Positions 1 through 8,336 of a stretch of DNA of 48,480 nucleotides are shown piece after piece; the first letter of the stretch is position 1; each line of letters opens with the position of its first letter. The stretch covers positions 1 to 48,480 of the forward strand of contig JAXMKZ010000016.1 in NCBI GenBank assembly GCA_034370385.1, written 5' to 3'. Position numbers and translations under genes: made by a program. The notes under the pieces were generated by a model, which was given only the letters and a program-made list of their open reading frames with translations, made no database searches and was not told the DNA's origin. The DNA is from Coriobacteriia bacterium. GTDB lineage: Bacteria; Actinomycetota; Coriobacteriia; Anaerosomatales; PHET01.

Positions 1-158
1 CTGAGCGTACGCTCGTTGGCCTGGCACGTCTTGGTCTCAGCGTTGGCCGAGGCGGCGTTGAAGACCGGGATTGCGACTGCGATGAGGATACCGATAATGA
101 GAACGACGACCATGAGCTCGACGAGGGTGAAGCCCTCCTGCTTGCGGAGCATCTTCAT
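1..158 (-). CDS. Type IV prepilin, first of two tandem copies (3' end outside window)
   Basis: Seen: the minus strand from ATG 158-156 encodes a class III prepilin leader ending KQEG, followed by FTLVELMVVV, so PilD-type cleavage would fall between Gly9 and Phe10 and the mature protein carries the conserved Glu5. The hydrophobic N-terminal helix continues to about residue 34, followed by NAASANAE and a Cys. The gene runs off the left edge after about 52 codons. A perfect AAGGAGGT Shine-Dalgarno lies at 168-175, 9 nt before the start, stronger than that of the neighbouring pilin. Family knowledge: such proteins polymerise into type IV pili after assembly by PilB and PilC, both encoded just upstream. 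Its first 45 residues are nearly identical to the pilin at 281-613, indicating tandem duplication. Major versus minor pilin cannot be decided without the C-terminus. Confidence 0.93.
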   Translation of the reverse strand, partial: MKMLRKQEGFTLVELMVVVLIIGILIAVAIPVFNAASANAETKTCQANERTL

Positions 159-194
159 GAGTTCCGCACCTCCTTCCCCCTTGCGGGGTTCGTG

Positions 195-213
195 GGTGGC
201 CTGTCTGGCCACC
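195..213. other. Hairpin between the two pilin genes
   Basis: GGTGGCC at 195-201 pairs perfectly with GGCCACC at 207-213 around a 5-nt loop. It lies in the 122-nt space between the two pilin genes, just ahead of the strong Shine-Dalgarno of the downstream pilin. No T-run follows it, so an intrinsic terminator is not evident; an RNA stability or processing element is possible. Confidence 0.45.
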
Positions 214-280
214 TCAACTTCCGACACACCCTGTATCGGAGCGCAGAACGACGGACTTTAGAGGGATTCTCAAGCAGGTC

Positions 281-613
281 CTAGTGGCTAGGCCACGTGC
301 AACCAGTCGATCCCCCGCTGACGGAGTAGACACCGCCAGCCGGGCACTGCGGGGCCCATTTCAGATAGTCTGGAACCAAGTCAGCGTCGTCCACCGCTGT
401 TATGTCCGCAGATGTGTGATCGGGGTCCGCGGAAACGTAGGTATTGATGGCGCCGTCGACGATTCGTCGGTTGGCAGCGCATGTCTTCTCCTCGGCGTTA
501 GCCGAGGCGGCGTTGAATACGGGAACAGCGAGTGCGATGAGAATGCCGATAATGAGAACCACGACCATCAGTTCCACCAGGGTGAATCCGTGTTCCGTGC
601 GCCACACCTTCAT
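281..613 (-). CDS. Type IV prepilin, second tandem copy
   Basis: A complete 110-residue prepilin. Seen: leader MKVWRTEHG, cleavage predicted Gly9/Phe10, mature start FTLVELMVVV with Glu5, hydrophobic helix to about residue 32, then a short hydrophilic domain rich in Asp with Cys near residue 45 and two Cys near the C-terminus, spaced as for the D-loop disulfide of type IV pilins. At 110 residues it is a small pilin. The start ATG is preceded by a G-rich stretch around 620-627 that can serve as ribosome binding site. It lies 41 nt after pilC and is the next-to-last gene of the pilus operon. Role: structural subunit of a type IV pilus on the cell surface. The stop is TAG. The N-terminal half is shared with the pilin at 1-158. 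Confidence 0.95.
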   Translation of the reverse strand: MKVWRTEHGFTLVELMVVVLIIGILIALAVPVFNAASANAEEKTCAANRRIVDGAINTYVSADPDHTSADITAVDDADLVPDYLKWAPQCPAGGVYSVSGGSTGCTWPSH

Positions 614-654
614 GTCAGTTCACCCCCCAACTGGAGCACGTGCCCCCATTGGCT

Positions 655-1863
655 CTACTTGACGAGCGAGATGACGTTGAACATCGGCAGGTACAGGGCG
701 ATGACCATGCCGCCGACCACGACGCCGAGCAGTGCCATCATGAGCGGTTCGATCAGCGAGGTGAGACCGTCGACCGCGGCCCCGACCTCCTCGTCGTAGA
801 AGTCAGCGATCTTGTTGAGCATGGCGTCCAGCGCGCCGGTCTCCTCGCCGACCGCGATCATCTGGACGAGCATCGACGGGAAGACCTTGCTCTCGCCAAG
901 CGGTTTGGCGATGGTCTCGCCCTCTTTGATAGCGGCCCTTACCTTCTTGACCGCCTGTGCCACCTCTTCGTTGCCTGCGGTGTCGCCCACGATGTCGAGG
1001 GCCGACAGAATCGGCACGCCGGCGGAGACGAGCGTTCCGAAGGTACGGGTGAACCGCGCGAGCGCGATCTTGCGAGTAAGCGTCCCGAACACCGGCATAC
1101 GGAGCTTGGCACTATCCCAGATGAGCAGACCGGGGCCTTTCGACCACCACTTGAAGGCGTAGATAACGGCCGCGAACCCCACAACGACGGCGACCCCGCC
1201 AAAGCCGGCAACGAAATCAGACAGGTCCACCAAGAGCTGGGTCATCGCGGGCAGATCGCTCTCCATATCAGAGAACATCTTCTCGAACGTGGGCACGACG
1301 AACACCATCATGGCCGCGAGGATCGCGAGGACCATGCCGCCCATCGCCACGGGATACGCCATTGCGGACTTGATCTTGCCCTTGAGGGCGGCCTCTTGCT
1401 CGAAGTGATCAGCCAGACGGTTCAAGACCTCGTCGAGTACACCACCGGTCTCGCCGGCGCGCACCATGTTGATGAATATGGGCGGGAAGATCTTAGGGTG
1501 CCGACCGAGGGAATCGGACAGCGATTGGCCAGCCTCAACGTCCTTGCCGACCTGGGCGATGGTTTCACGAAGGTAGCGGTTCTCAGTTTGGCCGCCCAGA
1601 ATGCTCAGGCACTTGGTCAGCGATAGACCGGCGTTGATCATCGTCGAGAACTGACGCGAGAAGATCGTCACGTCCTTGACCTTCACACCCGTCCCGAACG
1701 TGACGCCGTTGAGTAGGGACAGGCCACCCTGCTGATCGAGCTCAAGGATGATGTAGCCCATCTGGGTGAGCTTGGCCTGCACGGCCTCTTTGCTCTCGCC
1801 CTCGAGCTTACCCTTGGCTACCTTGCCGGCCTTATCCCTGACCGTGTAACTGAACGATGCCAT
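655..1863 (-). CDS. pilC: Type IV pilus inner-membrane platform protein PilC
   Basis: A 402-residue protein of the GspF/PilC family, the usual length. Seen: N-terminal FSYTVRDKAGKVAKG signature, two repeated cytoplasmic GspF domains (about residues 70-190 and 272-395), and hydrophobic segments near 170-195, 210-235 and 370-395. Family knowledge: PilC is the cytoplasmic-membrane platform that couples the PilB ATPase to pilin insertion at the pilus base. The start ATG has AGGAG 6 nt upstream. It follows pilB by 31 nt and precedes two pilin genes, the standard assembly order. No anomalies were seen. Confidence 0.95.
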   Translation of the reverse strand: MASFSYTVRDKAGKVAKGKLEGESKEAVQAKLTQMGYIILELDQQGGLSLLNGVTFGTGVKVKDVTIFSRQFSTMINAGLSLTKCLSILGGQTENRYLRETIAQVGKDVEAGQSLSDSLGRHPKIFPPIFINMVRAGETGGVLDEVLNRLADHFEQEAALKGKIKSAMAYPVAMGGMVLAILAAMMVFVVPTFEKMFSDMESDLPAMTQLLVDLSDFVAGFGGVAVVVGFAAVIYAFKWWSKGPGLLIWDSAKLRMPVFGTLTRKIALARFTRTFGTLVSAGVPILSALDIVGDTAGNEEVAQAVKKVRAAIKEGETIAKPLGESKVFPSMLVQMIAVGEETGALDAMLNKIADFYDEEVGAAVDGLTSLIEPLMMALLGVVVGGMVIALYLPMFNVISLVK

Positions 1864-1894
1864 CTGCTGCTCCTAAACTGCACTCGTCCGTTCG

Positions 1895-3565
1895 TCAGAC
1901 GATGACCCGAACGATCTCCTCGATCGACGTGTTGCCCATACGGACCTTCTCCAGCCCGTCCTCTCGCAACGTGAGCATGCCCTGCTGCACGGCAACCTTC
2001 TTCACCTCTTCGGCCGTCGCCTCCTCGACGCACAGGCGCGAAATCTCCTCGGACATGAGGAGCACCTCGTGCACGCCGATTCGACCACGGTAGCCGGTGC
2101 CACCGCACTTGCGGCAGCCGCCGGCCTTGAAGACGATCTCAGGGAGGTTATCGGCACGGTAACCCGCTTCGATTAGCACTTCTGGCTTGGGGCGCCACTC
2201 CTGCTTGCACTCCGGACAGAGCTTACGGGCAAGGCGCTGCCCGAGGATGCAGCCCACGGCCGACGAGACGAGGAAGGGCTCCACGCCCATCTCTATGAGC
2301 CGCGTGACGGCGCTCGCCGCGTCGTTGGTGTGGAGTGTCGACAGAACGAGGTGACCGGTGAGGGCCGATTCGATGGCGATCTGCGCCGTTTCCTGGTCGC
2401 GGATCTCGCCCACCAGAATGACATCCGGCGAGCATCGCAGGAACGACCGCAACGCCCGCGCGAAATCCAGCCCCGCCTTGTGGTTCATCTGGCACTGGTT
2501 CACCCCGGGAAGCCGGTACTCGACCGGGTCCTCAGCGGTGACGATGTGACGGCCCGGATCGTTCAGAACGTTGATGGCCGCATAGAGCGACGTCGACTTA
2601 CCCGAACCGGTAGGCCCTGTTACCAGGATCGCGCCATACGGCTTGGTGAACGAGGACTCAAAACGATCGAGTGACGAGGGCAGGAACCCGAGGTCAGAGA
2701 GCTTGAGCAGAATCGAGTCCTTGCGCAGGATTCGGAGCACGATGCGCTCGCCATAGACGGTCGGCAGCGATGAGACGCGGAAATCCAACTTGTGAGGACC
2801 CACGGTCACCGCGCAGTGGCCGTCCTGCGGTCGGCGAGAGTCGGAGATATCCATCTCGGCCATGATCTTGAAGCGAGAGATCATCGCTTGCTGGGTCGAC
2901 TTCGGGCTGCGCATGACTTCATGCAGCACGCCATCGACCCGGAAGCGGACCCTCAGATCGTTCTCCTGGGGCTCGATGTGTATGTCCGAGGCTCGATCAG
3001 CCACGGCCTTTTGGATGATGTAGTTCACAAGCTTGACGGCCGGGGCCTCGGCTTCGACGTCCGTGAGCTGAGCGAGCTCGTCGTCTCCGATGTCCTCGGT
3101 GGAGACGAACTCATCGTCAGTCGTGTGTTCGGCGACCTTGTAGTACTCGTCGATCGCCGCCACGATGTCGTCGCGAGTCGAGATCGCGGGCTTGATCTCA
3201 TAGCCGGTGATGATCCGAAGGTCGTCCAAGGCGAGCACGTTCTGTGGGTCAGCCATCGCCACGAGCAGCGTGTTGTCGAGCACTGCGACGGGCATGAGCG
3301 TGTAGCGCTGCGCGAGTTCCTTCGGCACGGCGGTCACCGCATTGGCCTCAGGCGGGCGCTCGGCGAAGTTCACATACTCGATCCCGATCTGCTTCGCCAT
3401 CACCGACAGGATCGCGCCTTGCGTGGCGTAGCCGAGGTCGACGAGCACCCGACCGAGCGGACTACCGGTAGCGCGATGCACCTCAAGCGCGTCGTTGAGC
3501 TGCTTATCGGTGATCACACCGGCCCGCATGAGGAGCTGACCGAGTCTCTGTCCGGCTTCCGCCAC
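1895..3565 (-). CDS. pilB: Type IV pilus assembly ATPase PilB (copy adjacent to pilC)
   Basis: A 556-residue GspE/PilB ATPase. Seen: N-terminal MshEN-type domain (about residues 1-150, which in family members can bind cyclic di-GMP; binding here not shown), N2 domain around 175-300, Walker A GPTGSGKST at 317-325, Walker B region VILVGEIRD near 382-390, His box STLHTND near 409-415, and a tetracysteine zinc site (C450, C453, C484, C487) typical of PilB and absent from PilT. Start is GTG with AGGA about 9 nt upstream. Role: hydrolyses ATP in the cytoplasm to drive pilus extension through PilC, encoded next. A second ATPase of nearly equal length lies at 8337-10010 in the same operon. No PilT retraction ATPase was seen in the window. 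Confidence 0.96.
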   Translation of the reverse strand: MAEAGQRLGQLLMRAGVITDKQLNDALEVHRATGSPLGRVLVDLGYATQGAILSVMAKQIGIEYVNFAERPPEANAVTAVPKELAQRYTLMPVAVLDNTLLVAMADPQNVLALDDLRIITGYEIKPAISTRDDIVAAIDEYYKVAEHTTDDEFVSTEDIGDDELAQLTDVEAEAPAVKLVNYIIQKAVADRASDIHIEPQENDLRVRFRVDGVLHEVMRSPKSTQQAMISRFKIMAEMDISDSRRPQDGHCAVTVGPHKLDFRVSSLPTVYGERIVLRILRKDSILLKLSDLGFLPSSLDRFESSFTKPYGAILVTGPTGSGKSTSLYAAINVLNDPGRHIVTAEDPVEYRLPGVNQCQMNHKAGLDFARALRSFLRCSPDVILVGEIRDQETAQIAIESALTGHLVLSTLHTNDAASAVTRLIEMGVEPFLVSSAVGCILGQRLARKLCPECKQEWRPKPEVLIEAGYRADNLPEIVFKAGGCRKCGGTGYRGRIGVHEVLLMSEEISRLCVEEATAEEVKKVAVQQGMLTLREDGLEKVRMGNTSIEEIVRVIV

Positions 3566-3632
3566 CTACGATGTCCTTTGCGCCCGTGCGGAGCACGATG
3601 AACTGCCTACGTCATCGCACCGAGTCAGCTGC

Positions 3633-3638
3633 ATCATA
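3633..3638 (-). promoter_or_regulatory. Possible -10 element upstream of pilB
   Basis: TATGAT on the minus strand in the 98-nt gap before pilB, about 68 nt ahead of its GTG start. No good -35 hexamer is visible, so this is only a candidate internal promoter for pilB, pilC and the pilins. Confidence 0.3.
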
Positions 3639-3663
3639 CAGCGTGCGGCACACGCGCCGCATT

Positions 3664-4995
3664 TCACACGCGCATCTTGGTGGCGCGCAGGTCCTGCAGG
3701 AGGACGTCAGCGTACTTTCTGAATCGGTCGTACGTGGCCGTGCCGGCCTTCACTCCGACCCGGGCCTCACCGAACCACATCTCGACCGGCGCCTCCATGA
3801 CAAGCTCAGGCACTGCCCCGCGACGCGAGTCCGGCCCCTCGCCTACCGCGGCGGCGGGAGCGAACTCCACCAGCAGACCTTCGGCAGACCGCACGCGGGC
3901 GACCGGTCTGACGCGGGCCGGACGCGACTGAGCGACAGGCACAGACTGCGGCACGGCGGGCGGCTCTGAGGCGGAGACGTGAACCTCGGGGCGCGCCTCG
4001 GCGGCCCGCACCTGCGCCCGGGGCGTCTCCGGAGGCTGCTGGCCCCGCAGCATGTCCTCCCAGTACTCCTCTTTGGCTGCAGCCTGAAGTGCAGGGGTCG
4101 GAGCGGGCGGCTCGGCGACGGGCACGGGCACGGGCACGACGACAGGTGCCGGAATCGGCTCGGGCACGGCGACGGGTGCCGGAATCGGCGCGGGGACGGC
4201 GACAGGTGCGGGCGTCGGTGCGGGGGTCGGTGCGGCGACGGGCTCGGGCATCGGTACGGCGACAGGCTCGGGCATCGGTGCGACCACCGGGGCCACAGGT
4301 AGCGCGGGCACCGATGGCGCCGGAGCGGAGGTGGTCGGCAAAGGAGGCACAGTGACAGGTGCCGCGGCTGCCTGCACCGGGACCGAGACGGGCGCCGGTA
4401 CCGTTGCGACAACCGTCACGGCCTGTTCAGCCACCGGCTCGAAGACCGCAGTGGGCATGAGGGCGGCGAGTTCCCTGTCAAGGTCGCTGTCGGTCGCGGT
4501 ATCGGCGGCAACGGGGTCCGAGGGAGCGGTGACCTCGGGGACCTGCAGGGCGAGCGGAACGCCCGCCATGGGTGCGGCAGCCTGCCTCACCGGAAGGCCG
4601 GGGGTGGTCGGCTCAACCTCCCAAGGCTCGTACTGCTCCACGGCGAACTGAGGCTCTGAGATGCTGGGAAGCGGTTCGAACGTGGCGATTCTCCCGGCAA
4701 GCGATGCCTCGTCAAGGCTCGCCGCAGGTGCCGGATCCGCTGGTGGCATCCACTCGCCAGCGCGCAGTGGGGTCAGGAGCGAGGCGCTCAGAGAGTCCGC
4801 GGCCACCTCTACCGTCAATCCCTCAAGGTTCGTATCCATCGGGCCGCCCCCGCCCGGCGACGTCACGTGGACTTCCTGCAAAGCCCCGGCAAACCGCCGT
4901 TGGCGCCGATGGCGCACGAGCGATGAGACGAACGAGACCGCAGCGATGACGAACAGAACGAACGTTGAGGCCAGGATGATGAGCCCAACGTCCAT
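3664..4995 (-). CDS. Proline-rich single-pass membrane protein of the pilus operon
   Basis: Not recognised as a named family. Seen: the ATG at 4995 begins MDVGLIILAS and gives one transmembrane helix (about residues 4-26) followed by basic HRRQRRF, so the remaining 410 residues are probably cytoplasmic. A long low-complexity stretch (about residues 215-310) is built from Pro-Val/Pro-Ala dipeptides, and the C-terminal 45 residues are ordered and charged, ending in RKYADVLLQDLRATKMRV. A longer reading frame upstream was rejected because it would overlap the GTPase gene and lacks protein-like composition. The gene is 7 nt after the small GTPase gene, so the two are probably co-translated. Inference: a membrane anchor or effector linking the GTPase switch to the pilus machinery. 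Alternative: an envelope-spanning protein in the opposite topology. Confidence 0.8.
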   Translation of the reverse strand: MDVGLIILASTFVLFVIAAVSFVSSLVRHRRQRRFAGALQEVHVTSPGGGGPMDTNLEGLTVEVAADSLSASLLTPLRAGEWMPPADPAPAASLDEASLAGRIATFEPLPSISEPQFAVEQYEPWEVEPTTPGLPVRQAAAPMAGVPLALQVPEVTAPSDPVAADTATDSDLDRELAALMPTAVFEPVAEQAVTVVATVPAPVSVPVQAAAAPVTVPPLPTTSAPAPSVPALPVAPVVAPMPEPVAVPMPEPVAAPTPAPTPAPVAVPAPIPAPVAVPEPIPAPVVVPVPVPVAEPPAPTPALQAAAKEEYWEDMLRGQQPPETPRAQVRAAEARPEVHVSASEPPAVPQSVPVAQSRPARVRPVARVRSAEGLLVEFAPAAAVGEGPDSRRGAVPELVMEAPVEMWFGEARVGVKAGTATYDRFRKYADVLLQDLRATKMRV

Positions 4996-5002
4996 CACGA
5001 AC

Positions 5003-5530
5003 CTACCCCATGCTTTCGAGAATCTCGTACAGCAGGCCAAGCAGCACGGCTTTGACCGAATCCCGCTCGCGGGCATCCACCGGCAAGAGCGGGATGGCGT
5101 CGGCCAGTGCCAGTTCGGTGCGAACCCGTCGAATCGTTTCGGTGTCGTCAGCGTCCACCTTGTTCGCCGCGACGACGAAAGGCACATCCGACATCTGGGT
5201 GAAGAACTCGATCATCTCCTTGGCATCGGCGAACGTGCCGGGTTCGGTCGTGTCCACCAGCAGCACGAATCCCAGCATTCCCTCAGAGAGCGTCTCCCAC
5301 ATGAAGGAGAATCTGGCCTGGCCCGGGGTACCGAACAGATACAGGACCACGTCGTCAGAGACCGTGATGCGACCGAAGTCCATAGCGACGGTGGTTTCGC
5401 CGCTACCTTCTCCGGAAGCGTCACTCACCTGACGCTCAGTCGAGAGCACCGTTATCTCGCTGACTGCTTTGATGAACGTCGTCTTGCCGGCGTTGAACGG
5501 ACCGGTGACGACGACCTTGACCGACTGCAT
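5003..5530 (-). CDS. MglA/CvnD-like small Ras-family GTPase
   Basis: A 175-residue GTP-binding protein. Seen: P-loop GPFNAGKTT at residues 10-18, switch I region ETTVAMDFG, G3 region FGTPGQ, G4 ANKVD, and a plausible G5 region PVDARERD. FGTPGQ resembles the MglA and actinobacterial conservon CvnD proteins. Family knowledge: MglA sets polarity and activates type IV pili in Myxococcus, with the Roadblock protein MglB as its GAP; CvnD works beside the Roadblock protein CvnB in Streptomyces. Here a Roadblock gene lies two genes upstream, and pilB and pilC lie downstream. The start ATG has GGAG about 9-10 nt upstream and the stop is TAG. Inference: nucleotide-dependent switch controlling pilus activity. 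The regulated target is not shown by sequence. Confidence 0.92.
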   Translation of the reverse strand: MQSVKVVVTGPFNAGKTTFIKAVSEITVLSTERQVSDASGEGSGETTVAMDFGRITVSDDVVLYLFGTPGQARFSFMWETLSEGMLGFVLLVDTTEPGTFADAKEMIEFFTQMSDVPFVVAANKVDADDTETIRRVRTELALADAIPLLPVDARERDSVKAVLLGLLYEILESMG

Positions 5531-5544
5531 TTCGCGCTTCTCCC

Positions 5545-7536
5545 TTACAGGCCCTTGATGCCCTCGATGATCTTCATGACAGTATCCTTGTCCACGCGCG
5601 CATCACGGTGCAGCATCCCCGCGTCGGGGATGGCGTTGACGCTGACTTGCGGCCGCGCCGGTTGCCTCCGATCGGCGCCCGTCAGCGCCGAGAGCTCATC
5701 AGTAAGCCCCCCCGAGAATCCAAGGTCATCCATGCCGATGTCCTCGAGGAACGCATCGGTCGAGATGACGCCCCCGGCGGGTGCGGGGGCCTCATCCCGC
5801 AGCAGTTCGGCGTCGAAGTCAGCGCTCGTGGCACCATCTGCAGCAGGCTCCTCGGCATCCACATCGAGCGACTCAAGAAGCGCGCTGAAGTCAGGTTCAA
5901 CCTCCGGAAGCACCAGAACTGGTTCGTCCTGGTCGATGGGCGCCGGTGCCGGGACTTCACCTGAGACCATATCCAGGTCGATGATCGTGCCGAAATCCAC
6001 CGGGGTCACGCGGAAAGCATCGTCTGAATCGGGTCCTTCCGCGGCCCCGACGGTGGAATCTGCCAGCTGAGACATGGGTTCAGCCGGCTCGGGCAGCAGC
6101 AGCTCGGGTTCAGCTTGAACCACGATCGGCTCTAGTAGGTCGAGGGGCATCTCGCCCAGTCCGAGGGCCATGAGATCACGCTCGAAATCAGCGCCGGGAG
6201 AGGTCGCAGGCTCTGGCTCTGGCAGCAGCTCGGGCTCTGGTTCTGGCTCAGGCTCGGGCTCTGGTTCTGGCTCGGGCTCAGGCTCCGAAGGGATCTCGAA
6301 CGATGCTGCGATCGCATCTATGGCGGCATCGACCTCAGCGGGGGCACCGAAACCCGGAAGCAACTCCTCCACCGATGACACGGGCACGAATGCCGCGTCG
6401 GATTCCTCGTCACGGTCGACGCTCATGAACGCTGGCTCTTCGGCGGGCACGTAGGGCTGCTTCGGCACCGCCGGGGCTTGCTCATCGCTCGCCTCAGCAT
6501 AGGGCGCCGGCGGAGCGCTCAGGATGGCGCCCATGAACTCGTCGAGCACGGCTTGGTCGTCGGCGCTCGTCGCGGCCGCCGGGTGGCCCAAGAACTCGGG
6601 CTCCTCGACCGGCTCGTTCGTCTTATGGGCTTCGGTGTGAGCGGGCACTTCGGGCTTCTCGGCCTCGCGGCGCTTCTCGGACTCGGCCTCGAGCTTGGCC
6701 TCACGCTCGAGCGCCGCCTTCTGCTCGGCCTGCTCGGCCTTGAGGCGCTTGGCCTCGATCTCGGCCAGTTTCGCTTCTCGCTCGGCCCGCTCGGCGCGGT
6801 TGTGCTCGATCTCCTCTTCCGTAGCGAACTCGAGCAGTCCGGCCGAGAAGAGGCCGTAGATGACTCGAGCGACCTCGAAGTCGGTCCGCCCGGTAGCAGT
6901 GGCCAACTCGGCGACCGACCGCGTGCCGTCGATCAGGAGCAGTAGCTGCCACTCGGTCGGCTTGAGAGATATCTCGAACGTGCCCTCGCCAGGCGCCGTG
7001 GCCATCTTGAAGACCACGTCTGTCGACGGGATCTTCTTCTTGATGCGGCCCCACTCTTCGAGGCGGCGGGAGCCCTCCATGACGACGTTCTCAATAGAGA
7101 CGGTGAGCCCGATGTCCTCCTCGACGACCTCGGGCATGCTCTCGAAATCGAACTCGCCTTCTTCCCAGCGCATGAGGTCGAAGATGGTGTCTTGGATCTG
7201 CTCGGAGACGAACGTCTCGAGAACGGCCTCCGTGATGTATCCCTCGTCGGTGAGTATCTGCCCGAGCCGTCGCCCATGGGCGGGCTCCTCGGCTCTCATC
7301 TCAAGCCCTCGCTTCAGGGCCTGTGGTGTGATTCGATGCGCCTTGACAAGGCGTTCGCCGAGCGGCTCCGAGTGCCAGTTCGAACTGGCGAAGAAGACCT
7401 CACCGTCCCGAAACCACACGCCCCCCGCTGCACCGTCTTCGCGCTCGATACGCAGCACACCCGTCTTCCGGCTGAACGTCACCAGCTGGAAGACATCCGG
7501 GAGACTGAAGTCTCTGAGGTTACCGCGCAGCGCCAT
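5545..7536 (-). CDS. Large PATAN/DUF4388-domain protein with EP repeat
   Basis: A 663-residue cytoplasmic protein. Seen: N-terminal PATAN (DUF4388) domain, about residues 1-115, starting MALRGNLRDFSLPDVFQL with the GxxxFRDGEVFFA pattern; a second ordered region to about 245; a charged coiled coil, about 250-295, rich in Ala, Glu and Lys; then a long acidic disordered region with a perfect (Glu-Pro)n run; and a short conserved C-terminus (VNAIPDAGMLHRD to the end). Family knowledge: PATAN domains occur in response regulators and in proteins tied to type IV pili and Ras-like GTPases, and act in protein-protein interaction. It lies between the Roadblock gene (44-nt gap) and the GTPase gene (14-nt gap). 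Inference: adaptor of the GTPase switch. The Shine-Dalgarno is weak (GGAA). Confidence 0.9.
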   Translation of the reverse strand: MALRGNLRDFSLPDVFQLVTFSRKTGVLRIEREDGAAGGVWFRDGEVFFASSNWHSEPLGERLVKAHRITPQALKRGLEMRAEEPAHGRRLGQILTDEGYITEAVLETFVSEQIQDTIFDLMRWEEGEFDFESMPEVVEEDIGLTVSIENVVMEGSRRLEEWGRIKKKIPSTDVVFKMATAPGEGTFEISLKPTEWQLLLLIDGTRSVAELATATGRTDFEVARVIYGLFSAGLLEFATEEEIEHNRAERAEREAKLAEIEAKRLKAEQAEQKAALEREAKLEAESEKRREAEKPEVPAHTEAHKTNEPVEEPEFLGHPAAATSADDQAVLDEFMGAILSAPPAPYAEASDEQAPAVPKQPYVPAEEPAFMSVDRDEESDAAFVPVSSVEELLPGFGAPAEVDAAIDAIAASFEIPSEPEPEPEPEPEPEPEPEPELLPEPEPATSPGADFERDLMALGLGEMPLDLLEPIVVQAEPELLLPEPAEPMSQLADSTVGAAEGPDSDDAFRVTPVDFGTIIDLDMVSGEVPAPAPIDQDEPVLVLPEVEPDFSALLESLDVDAEEPAADGATSADFDAELLRDEAPAPAGGVISTDAFLEDIGMDDLGFSGGLTDELSALTGADRRQPARPQVSVNAIPDAGMLHRDARVDKDTVMKIIEGIKGL
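6208..6285 (-). repeat. In-frame hexanucleotide repeat encoding (Glu-Pro)n
   Basis: Tandem GAGCCN/GAACCN-type hexamers encode an almost unbroken Glu-Pro run inside the PATAN-domain gene, interrupted once by Glu-Leu-Leu. The repeat unit is a multiple of three, so slippage would change linker length without shifting frame. Confidence 0.9.
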
Positions 7537-7580
7537 CGAGCGTTCCGCATCCGTTCTGGGGGTCGAAGCCGTTACGGGAA

Positions 7581-8168
7581 CTAGCCAAGGATGCCGGCGA
7601 TGGCATCCGCAGCGGCACGCATGTCGTAGAGAACCAGGCCAAGCTTCGCGTCGATGTCAGCCAAGCAGGTGAGAACGGCGCGATCCCCCGCCGCGATAAG
7701 CATCACGTATCCGCCCTCCCCTTCTATGAACACCTGAGTAAGGGATCCCCGTCCAAGCTCGGCCGCAGCGCGTTCGCCGAGCCCGAGGATCGCCGCCGAC
7801 ATCGCGCCGACGCGATCCTCCTGCATGCCATCGGGCAGCGCCGAGGCCATGGTGAACCCGTCGAGCGACACGAGGGCCGCCGCCTGGATCTCCTGACTCT
7901 CTTGCATGAGCTCATTGAGCGCCACCGCCAACCGCTCTTCGCGGGTGGCTTTGCGTACGCCCGCTGCGGGACGAGCAGCGGGGGCCGGCGAAGGTGCGGG
8001 AGTCGGGACGGGCGTCGTCGCCACCGGCTCGGGGGCGACGGGTGCGACCGCTGCAGAAGTGGCAGCCGTCGGTACCACGACAGGAACGGCGATCAGGTCA
8101 TCGTCCTCGTCGAGGGGCTCATCGTCGACGTCAGTCAAGAAGAAGTCGCCAAACGCGTTGTCTGCCAC
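7581..8168 (-). CDS. Roadblock/LC7-domain protein (MglB/CvnB-like)
   Basis: Seen: an acidic N-terminus (DDEPLDEDDD), a Pro/Ala/Val-rich linker (about residues 28-72), then a Roadblock/LC7 domain (about 78-190) with the pattern AALVSLDGFTMASALP and a C-terminal helix ending IAGILG. Start choice: GTG at 8168 has a strong GGGGAGGTG Shine-Dalgarno at good spacing; the frame stays open upstream to 8339, with an ATG at 8258 and a TTG at 8285, but these have poor ribosome binding sites. Family knowledge: Roadblock proteins such as MglB and CvnB bind small GTPases as GAPs or scaffolds. An MglA-like GTPase lies two genes downstream. If the upstream ATG is used, a Cys-containing N-terminal extension of 30 residues would be added. 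The 168 nt to the upstream ATPase gene hold no other gene. Confidence 0.88.
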   Translation of the reverse strand: MADNAFGDFFLTDVDDEPLDEDDDLIAVPVVVPTAATSAAVAPVAPEPVATTPVPTPAPSPAPAARPAAGVRKATREERLAVALNELMQESQEIQAAALVSLDGFTMASALPDGMQEDRVGAMSAAILGLGERAAAELGRGSLTQVFIEGEGGYVMLIAAGDRAVLTCLADIDAKLGLVLYDMRAAADAIAGILG

Positions 8169-8336
8169 TCCGTAGAACACCTCCCCACAGGCCCGGAAAC
8201 CGGCACCGCACGTGGGCGCGCGCTGCCAAACCAGCCGCTGAGCGGCAGGCGAACCCATGTTCTCACGAAGGCGGACACCACACAACCGACCTGCGGTTAT
8301 GCACGACGATGCGTACCCGGACGCTTGTGCGCCGAA

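Noticed and set aside
4661-6070. Plus-strand open frame opposite the PATAN and GTPase genes
   Set aside because: Shadow with Ser/Arg-rich low complexity; the minus strand holds the recognised domains.
4100-6290. Repeats in the pilus operon as a CRISPR array
   Set aside because: They are in-frame Pro- and Glu-Pro coding repeats without spacers.
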